The notes under the pieces are model-generated. The model searched no databases. It saw nothing but the letters and a program-made list of their open reading frames with translations, and was not told the origin of the DNA. Made by a program: the position numbers and the translations under genes. Of a stretch of DNA of 5,077 nt, positions 1 to 5,077 are shown piece by piece (position 1 is the first letter of the stretch; each line of letters starts with the position of its first letter). The stretch lies in NCBI GenBank assembly GCA_002067555.1, contig MVQQ01000106.1:1-5077 (forward strand), read 5' to 3'. Source of the stretch: Syntrophorhabdus sp. PtaB.Bin184 (GTDB lineage Bacteria > Desulfobacterota > Syntrophorhabdia > Syntrophorhabdales > Syntrophorhabdaceae).

Positions 1-405
1 GCCGTCGGGATGGGCCATGCCGAAGTTCCTGTGGGCCATCTCGCGGACGTCCTTGCCTTTCTGATGGCCGAGGACCGCCACGTTGATTCCTTCGAAGCGG
101 GCGAAACCGGCAACGAGCGCCGGGTCGTCCTTGAACTTCCTGTCCCCGTGCAGCTCCACGAAGTCGGTGAAAAGACCGCGGACATAATCGAGGGTGTGCG
201 GGCGGTTGAGGTGCCGCGAGAGCTGGGAGCGCTGCCAGTTCGACAGTTCCGAGTACGTCTCCTTTTCCACCTTGGCGATCTTTTTCCTGAGGACCGCAAG
301 CTCTTTCGCGTAGTGTGGATCGTTCTCGTCGTAGAAACGTTCTATCTCAAAGACGCGTCTTTCCAGCGGCTCAAGCTTCTTTTCGAAATCAAGGTAGTAT
401 CTCAT
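1..405 (-). CDS. accA: Acetyl-CoA carboxylase carboxyltransferase subunit alpha, 3'-truncated by the window edge
   Basis: AccA pairs with AccD to form the carboxyltransferase that moves the carboxyl group from carboxybiotin to acetyl-CoA, giving malonyl-CoA for fatty acid synthesis in the cytosol. Only the first 135 residues are visible; the family is usually about 315-325 residues, so more than half lies beyond base 1. The translation begins MRYYLDFEKKLEPLE, matching the family's N-terminal LDFE start. A charged helical stretch follows (residues 8-55), then SNWQRSQLSRH (55-65), RPHTLDYV (68-75), ELHGDRKF (84-91) and GHQKGKDV (113-120) leading into RNFGMAHPDG (126-135), all diagnostic of AccA. 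The glycine-rich acyl-CoA-binding core is outside the window. The ATG at 405 is chosen because it lies after a good AGAGGT ribosome site and gives the expected N-terminus; it overlaps the end of dnaE by 17 bases in another frame. No internal stop or frameshift is seen. Confidence 0.96.
   Translation of the reverse strand, partial: MRYYLDFEKKLEPLERRVFEIERFYDENDPHYAKELAVLRKKIAKVEKETYSELSNWQRSQLSRHLNRPHTLDYVRGLFTDFVELHGDRKFKDDPALVAGFARFEGINVAVLGHQKGKDVREMAHRNFGMAHPDG
389..405 (-). other. 17-base overlap of the dnaE 3' end and accA 5' end
   Basis: The accA start codon (405-403) is read out of frame inside the final codons of dnaE (Asp-Glu-Ile-Leu-Pro), and the dnaE TGA (391-389) lies within accA codons 5-6. 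This arrangement rules out any terminator or promoter between the two genes and is typical of translationally coupled pairs. In E. coli the same two genes are adjacent but, as I recall, do not overlap. Confidence 0.9.
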
Positions 406-3400
406 CTATGACCTCTACGTCCATGCCTTTCTTGAAATGTTTGAGGATGACGTCTTTGCGTCCGGGGTCGATCCTGACGTTCCTGAGGGGGAGGGACCGT
501 TTTTCCCCGTTGAGCTGGAACTCGAGGAGAACGCCCGACCTGCCCCGAAGGCTGAAAAGAATGTCCTTCAACACCCGCAGCTCTTCCTTCCTGATGACCT
601 CGCAGTGTATCCGTATCCTGACGGTTTTCAGGAGCTCACCCGTCAGTGTTTCGAGGAGCGCCACGGCCTTCGCCTTTATCCGGGCGCTGCCGTCCTCGGA
701 CTTCTCGAGAGTGCCCGTCACCATGAGGGGCTTGCCGCTCTGGATGACAGAGTGGTTCTTGCCGTAGAGATCGGGGAAGCAGATGATCTCCACGGTGCCC
801 TTCGTATCCTCCAGGGTGACATACGCCATCCTCTCGCCCCGCCTTGTCGTTATCTCTTTCAGGATGCTCACGATGCCCGCCATGCTCACGTCCTGCTCGG
901 TTTCCGCCTCCTTGAGGCCCTGGCTGTCGTAGGGGGTGAGCTCGGCGATGAGTTTCTCGTAGGGTTTCAGGGGATGCTTGCTGAAGTAGAAACCCAGGGA
1001 TTCCTTCTCGCCAAGGAGTATCTCCTCGTGGGAGAGTTCGTCCATGGCGGGGATGTCGAAGGAGACCGTCGTCTCGGTGACCTCCGTCTCCCCGAATATG
1101 CTGCCCTGTTTGCGATTGGTCTTCGTGTCCCGCTTCGTCAGCTTGTCGAGCATTTCCTGGGCAAGGTAGAGGACCTGTGACCTCTTGAGGCCCAGGCTGT
1201 CGAAGCAACCCGCCATGGCAAGGCTTTCGATGACCTTCTTGTTGACCTTGCGGGAGTCGATGACGCCGCAGAAGTGGACGAATGACTTGAAGCCTCCCGC
1301 TTCCTCACGGGCCTGGATGATGCTCTCGATCGCCGCCTCGCCCACGTTCCTGACGCCGGAGAGCCCATAGCGGATCTTCGAATCGACGATGGTGAAATCG
1401 CTCTGGCTCATGTTGATATCGGGCGGAAGGATCTCGATGCCCGACTCCCGGCATTCCCCGACGTACTTGACGAGCTTGTCCGTGTCGCCCACCTCGGTGG
1501 TGAGCATGGCCGCGAAATAATGGATGGGGTAATGGGCCTTGAGGTACGCCGTCTGGTAGGCGATGTACCCGTAGGCCGTGCTGTGGGACTTGTTGAACCC
1601 GTATTCCCCGAAACGCTGGATGACGTCGTAGATCTTCTCCGCGACGTCCTTCGGGACGTCGTTCGCCACGGCGCCGTCGACGAACTGCTGCTTGTATTTC
1701 TCGAGCTGTTCGGGGATCTTCTTGCTCATGGCCTTGCGCAGCGCGTCGGCATCCTTCATGGAGAAGCCGGCGAGCACGGAGGCGATCTTCATGATCTGTT
1801 CCTGGTAGATGATGACGCCGTACGTGTCGTGGAGGATCTCCTTGAGCTTCGGCGTCTCGTAGGTCACGAGCGACGGGTTGTTGCGGCGCTTGATGAACTC
1901 GTCGACCATGCCGCTTTTCAGGGGGCCGGGCCTGTACAGGGCAATGAGCGGCATGATGTCGTCGAACTGGGAGGGCCGGAGCTTCGTGAGAAGGTCGCGC
2001 ATGCCGCGGCTTTCAAGCTGGAACACGCCGGAGGTGTTGCCCGACGAGAGGAGTTCGTAAGTCTTGCTGTCGTCGAGAGGCAGGCAGGCAAGATCGATCT
2101 CGATACCTTCGGCCATGAGAAGCTTCACGATGGTGTCCATGAGCGTGAGGGTCTCGAGGCCGAGGAAGTCGATCTTGATGAGCCCGATCTTTTCGATCAT
2201 CTTCATGTCGTACTGCGTCACCGTTTCATCGTGTTTTCCTCTGTATAACGGAAGGTATTCGGAGAGATGTTTGTTGGCGATCACGATGCCCGCGGCGTGG
2301 GTCGACGCGTGGCGCGCCAGCCCTTCGACGACGCAGGCGTTGTCGAGAAGTTCCCTGACGCGGTCGTCCCTCTGGTACAGGTCCCGCACCTCGGGCTCCT
2401 CGTTTATGGCCCGTTCAATGCCCCGGTCCGCGGTGGTGATGAGCTTGGCGATCTTATCGACCTCCGCGTAAGGCATGCCGAGAGCCCGTCCGACGTCACG
2501 CACCGCCGCCTTGGACTTCATGGTCCCGAAGGTGGTGATCTGGGCGACGTTGTCCTTGCCATATTTGTTGGTGACGTATTCGATGACCCTGTCGCGTCCC
2601 TTGCGGCAGAAGTCGACGTCGATGTCAGGCATGCTGATGCGCTCTGGGTTGAGAAAGCGCTCGAAGATGAGGTCGTACTTGATGGGGTCGATGTCCGTGA
2701 TGCCGAGGCAGAAGGCGATGAGGCTGCCCGCCGCGGAGCCGCGGCCCGGCCCCACGGGTACGCCGTGGGTCTTCGCATAGTTGATGAAATCGGCGACGAT
2801 GAGGAAGTACCCCGAGAATCCCGTCTTCTTTATAACGCCCGCCTCGTAGTCGAACCTCTTGCGGTACTGGTCGAGAAGTTCTTCGCCGAAGGAATCGTAG
2901 GCGGCCCGTATCTCGGGCATTCGCTTTTCGAAACCCTGCCGCGCCAGTTTTTCGAAGTACTCGTCGAGGTCCATGCCGGCAGGGGGATGAAATTCCGGGA
3001 AATGATAGGTGTTCGTGTCGATGGTGACATTGCACATCTCGGCGATGCGCATTGTGTTGGAAATTGCCTCGGGATATCGGGAAAAGGCAAGCGCCATCTC
3101 TTCAGGGGACTTAAAGTAAAACTGGTCCGTCGAGAAGCTCAGGCGGTCCTTGTCGTTGATCGTCTTTCCTGTCTGGATGCACAGGAGAAGCTCGTGCGCC
3201 TTCGCCTCCTCGCGGCGCAGGTAATGGCAGTCGTTCGTTGCGACGATGGGCACCCCGTAGCGGGAGGACAGCTCGATGAGGCGCTCGTTGACTATCCTTT
3301 GTTCCTCCAGGCCGTTGTCCTGGAGCTCGAAGAAGAGCCGGTTGCCGAAGAGGGAGAGGTAGTAGTCCACATGGTTGCGGACCATCTCGTCGGTGCCCCG

Positions 3401-3847
3401 GAGGATGGCATTCGGTATCTCTCCCTTGATGCAGGCGGTCAGGCAGATGAGTCCCTCGTGGTACCGGCTTAGTATCTCCCTGTCGATGCGGGGGTGGTAG
3501 TAGAAACCCTCGAGGTGCGCAAGACTGACGAGCTTGAGGAGGTTCTGATAGCCGGTGTTGTTCATCGCGAGGAGGACTATGTGGTAGGCAACGTCCTCGC
3601 CCCTCACCCTTTTCTGATCGAACCGGGACCCCGGGGCGATATACGCCTCGCAGCCTATGATGGGTTTGAGCCCGTGCTCGTTGGCTTCAAGGTAGAATTC
3701 CGCCGCCCCGAACATGTTGCCGTGGTCCGTTATCGCGCATGCCGGCATGCCAAAATCCCTGGCTGCTTTAAAGAGGCGGTCGAACCGGATGGCGCCGTCA
3801 AGCAGACTGTATTGGGTATGGAGATGGAGGTGGGCGAAATCGGGCAT
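389..3847 (-). CDS. dnaE: DNA polymerase III subunit alpha (DnaE1-type replicative polymerase)
   Basis: This is the catalytic subunit of the replicative DNA polymerase, acting at the fork with the beta clamp and clamp loader. It is complete at 1152 residues, close to the 1160 of E. coli. The ATG at 3847 places HLHLHT at residues 6-11, as expected for the family. Domains in order: PHP domain (about 1-210) with HLHLHT, ITDHGN (39-44), GCEAY (65-69) and ATNDCHY (203-209); palm and thumb with GPGRGSAAGS (367-376), PDIDVDF (407-413, bases 2609-2629), which carries two catalytic aspartates, and IKIDFLGL (558-565), whose Asp560 should be the third; fingers including LYRPGPLKSGM (637-647) and EYGFNKSHSTAY (748-759); a helix-hairpin-helix-like stretch near 829-850; a clamp-binding pentapeptide QGSIF (914-918); an OB-fold (about 985-1070); and a C-terminal domain probably contacting the clamp loader. 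All nine usual PHP metal ligands appear present, unlike in E. coli DnaE. No intein interrupts the motifs. Full PHP and C-terminal regions, and its place in a housekeeping operon, argue against the damage-inducible DnaE2/ImuC type. Confidence 0.98.
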   Translation of the reverse strand: MPDFAHLHLHTQYSLLDGAIRFDRLFKAARDFGMPACAITDHGNMFGAAEFYLEANEHGLKPIIGCEAYIAPGSRFDQKRVRGEDVAYHIVLLAMNNTGYQNLLKLVSLAHLEGFYYHPRIDREILSRYHEGLICLTACIKGEIPNAILRGTDEMVRNHVDYYLSLFGNRLFFELQDNGLEEQRIVNERLIELSSRYGVPIVATNDCHYLRREEAKAHELLLCIQTGKTINDKDRLSFSTDQFYFKSPEEMALAFSRYPEAISNTMRIAEMCNVTIDTNTYHFPEFHPPAGMDLDEYFEKLARQGFEKRMPEIRAAYDSFGEELLDQYRKRFDYEAGVIKKTGFSGYFLIVADFINYAKTHGVPVGPGRGSAAGSLIAFCLGITDIDPIKYDLIFERFLNPERISMPDIDVDFCRKGRDRVIEYVTNKYGKDNVAQITTFGTMKSKAAVRDVGRALGMPYAEVDKIAKLITTADRGIERAINEEPEVRDLYQRDDRVRELLDNACVVEGLARHASTHAAGIVIANKHLSEYLPLYRGKHDETVTQYDMKMIEKIGLIKIDFLGLETLTLMDTIVKLLMAEGIEIDLACLPLDDSKTYELLSSGNTSGVFQLESRGMRDLLTKLRPSQFDDIMPLIALYRPGPLKSGMVDEFIKRRNNPSLVTYETPKLKEILHDTYGVIIYQEQIMKIASVLAGFSMKDADALRKAMSKKIPEQLEKYKQQFVDGAVANDVPKDVAEKIYDVIQRFGEYGFNKSHSTAYGYIAYQTAYLKAHYPIHYFAAMLTTEVGDTDKLVKYVGECRESGIEILPPDINMSQSDFTIVDSKIRYGLSGVRNVGEAAIESIIQAREEAGGFKSFVHFCGVIDSRKVNKKVIESLAMAGCFDSLGLKRSQVLYLAQEMLDKLTKRDTKTNRKQGSIFGETEVTETTVSFDIPAMDELSHEEILLGEKESLGFYFSKHPLKPYEKLIAELTPYDSQGLKEAETEQDVSMAGIVSILKEITTRRGERMAYVTLEDTKGTVEIICFPDLYGKNHSVIQSGKPLMVTGTLEKSEDGSARIKAKAVALLETLTGELLKTVRIRIHCEVIRKEELRVLKDILFSLRGRSGVLLEFQLNGEKRSLPLRNVRIDPGRKDVILKHFKKGMDVEVIDEILP
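411..416 (-). promoter_or_regulatory. Ribosome binding site of accA, inside the 3' end of dnaE
   Basis: On the minus strand AGAGGT is followed by CATAG and then the accA ATG, so the core GAGG sits 6 bases from the start. The site falls within dnaE codons for Val-Glu-Val near the C-terminus. It supports the ATG at 405 as the accA start. Confidence 0.7.
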
Positions 3848-3853
3848 GTCCCT

Positions 3854-5077
3854 TTACTCCCATTCGATCGTGCTCGGCGGTTTCGAGGAGATGTCGTAGA
3901 CCACCCTGTTCACGCCCGCGACCTCGTTGATTATTCTTCGCGCCACCGTATCGAGGGTTGCGTAGGGAAGGCGTGCCCAGTCCGCCGTCATGGCATCCTC
4001 GCTTTCCACGACACGCACGGCGATGACATTGGCGTAGGTCCTTTCGTCGCCCATGACGCCGACGGTTTTAACGGGTATCAGTATGCCGAAGGACTGCCAT
4101 ATGTGCTTGAAAGAAGGGTTGTGCTCGATCTCCTGGCGGATTATGCTGTCTGCTTCCTGGAGTGTCCGGACCCTTTCTTCCGTCACTTCGCCGACTATCC
4201 TCACGGCTAGACCGGGGCCGGGGAAGGGCTGTCTGTCGACGATATACTCGGGAACACCGAGTTCGCGCCCTACCACCCTGACCTCGTCCTTGAATAGCTC
4301 CCTCAGGGGTTCGATGAGGATCATCTTCATCCTTTTCGGCAGGCCGCCCACGTTGTGGTGGCTCTTGATCGTGGCCGAGGGTCCCTTGAAAGAGACACTT
4401 TCGATGACGTCGGGATAGAGGGTTCCCTGGGCCAGGTACCGGACGGAGCCGTTGGCGCGTGCCTCTTCCTCGAATATCCTTATGAAAAGCCTCCCGATGA
4501 TCTTCCGCTTCCGTTCCGGGTCCTTCACACCTTTTAAGGCCTTGAGGAACGCTTCCCCGGCATCGACGTACTTGAGATTGAGGTGGAGGATATCCCTGTA
4601 GGCCGCGATGACCTCTTCCGCCTCGTTCTTTCTGAGGACGCCGTTATTGACGAAGACGCAGCGCAGGTTGTCGCCGATGGCACGGTGGATCAGGGCTGCG
4701 ACCACCGAGGAATCGACGCCTCCGCTCAGGGCGCAGATGACCTTCTCATCCCCCGCCTCCCGGCGTATCTTTTCCGTCGCAAGCTCGACAAAGGATTGCG
4801 GCGAGAAGAGACCTTTAAGCCGGCATATCTTGAACAGGAAATTCTTGAGGATGCGCTTGCCCTTCGGGGTGTGGTGGACCTCGGGGTGGAACTGGACGCC
4901 GTAGACGGTGCCCTTTGTGTTGCGGATCGCGGCGTAGGAGGAGTTGTCCGACCGGGCGAGGGCGACAAACCCGCGGGGGAGGGTGAGCACCTTGTCGCTG
5001 TGGCTCATCCAGACGATGTCGCCGTCCCTGACGCCGTCAAGGAACCTGTCCGCCTTCTCTATATAAAGGTGGGCCTT
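3854..5077 (-). CDS. guaA: GMP synthase [glutamine-hydrolysing], 5'-truncated by the window edge
   Basis: GuaA makes GMP from XMP, ATP and glutamine, the last step of guanine nucleotide synthesis in the cytosol. The visible part is 407 residues ending in TIEWE and a TAA stop. The reading frame stays open to base 5077 (first visible residues KAHLYIEKADRF), so the Met at 5008 is internal and not the start. Compared with the usual 510-525 residues, roughly 110 N-terminal residues are missing, including the nucleophilic Cys of the class I glutamine amidotransferase domain. The rest of that domain is present: VWMSHSDKV (residues 22-30), then GVQFHPEV with the catalytic His64 and Glu66. The ATP-pyrophosphatase P-loop SGGVDSS is at residues 118-124 (bases 4706-4726), followed by TLYPDVIES (219-227), KSHHNVGGLP (238-247) and the dimerisation-domain motif QPFPGPGLAVR (from 283). 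The window shows MSHSD where many homologues have MSHGD, a mild change. No frameshift or lost key residue is seen. dnaE starts 6 bases after the stop. What lies upstream is outside the window. Confidence 0.98.
   Translation of the reverse strand, partial: KAHLYIEKADRFLDGVRDGDIVWMSHSDKVLTLPRGFVALARSDNSSYAAIRNTKGTVYGVQFHPEVHHTPKGKRILKNFLFKICRLKGLFSPQSFVELATEKIRREAGDEKVICALSGGVDSSVVAALIHRAIGDNLRCVFVNNGVLRKNEAEEVIAAYRDILHLNLKYVDAGEAFLKALKGVKDPERKRKIIGRLFIRIFEEEARANGSVRYLAQGTLYPDVIESVSFKGPSATIKSHHNVGGLPKRMKMILIEPLRELFKDEVRVVGRELGVPEYIVDRQPFPGPGLAVRIVGEVTEERVRTLQEADSIIRQEIEHNPSFKHIWQSFGILIPVKTVGVMGDERTYANVIAVRVVESEDAMTADWARLPYATLDTVARRIINEVAGVNRVVYDISSKPPSTIEWE
3857..3861 (-). promoter_or_regulatory. 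Probable ribosome binding site of dnaE, inside the end of guaA
   Basis: On the minus strand the sequence before the dnaE ATG reads GGGAGTAAAGGGAC. GGGAG lies 9 bases before the start and is formed by the last sense codons of guaA (Trp-Glu). A second purine run, AAAGGGA, ends only one base before the ATG, which is too close to serve well. This overlap suggests that ribosomes finishing guaA help start dnaE. The assignment is by pattern and spacing only. Confidence 0.6.

Noticed and set aside
10..411. 133-codon open frame on the plus strand at the left edge
   Set aside because: It is the antisense of the real accA fragment, whose translation has clear AccA motifs.
437..1180. 247-codon open frame on the plus strand
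   Set aside because: Antisense to the dnaE C-terminal OB-fold region; no recognisable domain and no independent support.
636..1208. 190-codon open frame on the minus strand within dnaE
   Set aside because: Out-of-frame shadow of dnaE, rich in R, G, P and H, with no motif.
1520..2248. 242-codon open frame on the plus strand
   Set aside because: Antisense shadow of dnaE with the same low-complexity V/D/E/L composition and no domain.
2267..3472. 401-codon open frame on the plus strand
   Set aside because: It lies wholly antisense to the dnaE PHP and palm regions, where dnaE reads with all expected motifs. The frame stays open because of GC-rich third positions; its translation is rich in V, D, E, G and L with no recognisable motif.
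3737..3750. Perfect 14-base palindrome GCATGCCGGCATGC
   Set aside because: It encodes conserved DnaE residues around Gly-Met-Pro-Ala-Cys in the PHP domain and occurs once; most likely a chance product of codon use and not an operator.
389..3847. Possible intein or split in dnaE, a common site for inteins
   Set aside because: The polymerase motifs are contiguous and the total length of 1152 residues is normal, leaving no insertion.
3494..4210. 238-codon open frame on the plus strand crossing the guaA-dnaE junction
   Set aside because: Antisense to the end of guaA and start of dnaE, both of which have strong family motifs; no sign of selection for a protein on this strand.
5006..5008. ATG as a possible start of guaA
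   Set aside because: The frame continues upstream to the window edge with family-like sequence, and the Met is the conserved residue inside the VWMSH motif of the amidotransferase domain.
5057..5069. TATATAAAGG-like string resembling a promoter element
   Set aside because: It is coding sequence of guaA (His-Leu-Tyr-Ile), with no matching -35 element or gene start nearby.

Overview
This window is a compact stretch of bacterial chromosome in which three housekeeping genes are transcribed right to left on the minus strand: guaA (partial), dnaE (complete) and accA (partial). The DNA is fairly GC-rich, with mostly G or C in third codon positions, and coding density is essentially 100%. Separate accA-type carboxyltransferase and a DnaE-type (not PolC) replicative polymerase indicate a bacterium. 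The dnaE-accA adjacency is also found in E. coli and other proteobacteria. With guaA directly upstream, and a DnaE whose PHP domain keeps its metal ligands, I favour a deltaproteobacterial-type (Desulfobacterota or relative) lineage. That placement is inference and only moderately secure.

Layout in transcription order. From 5077 down to 3854 lies the C-terminal ~80% of GMP synthetase; its N-terminus lies off the right edge. After 6 bases, 3847 down to 389 encodes the complete 1152-residue alpha subunit of DNA polymerase III. Overlapping its last 17 bases, 405 down to 1 encodes the first 135 residues of the acetyl-CoA carboxylase carboxyltransferase alpha subunit, which continues off the left edge. 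There is no room for a promoter or terminator between the genes, so they are probably co-transcribed, and each downstream start has a Shine-Dalgarno sequence inside the gene before it.

Together the genes supply GMP (nucleotide pool), chromosome replication and malonyl-CoA (membrane lipid synthesis), three growth-linked functions in one apparent operon. I see no RNA gene, mobile element, CRISPR array, intein, frameshift or accessory gene. The long open frames on the plus strand are antisense shadows of these genes. I found no sign of a previously undescribed system; the points most worth a second look are the intact PHP metal site of DnaE and the very tight gene packing.
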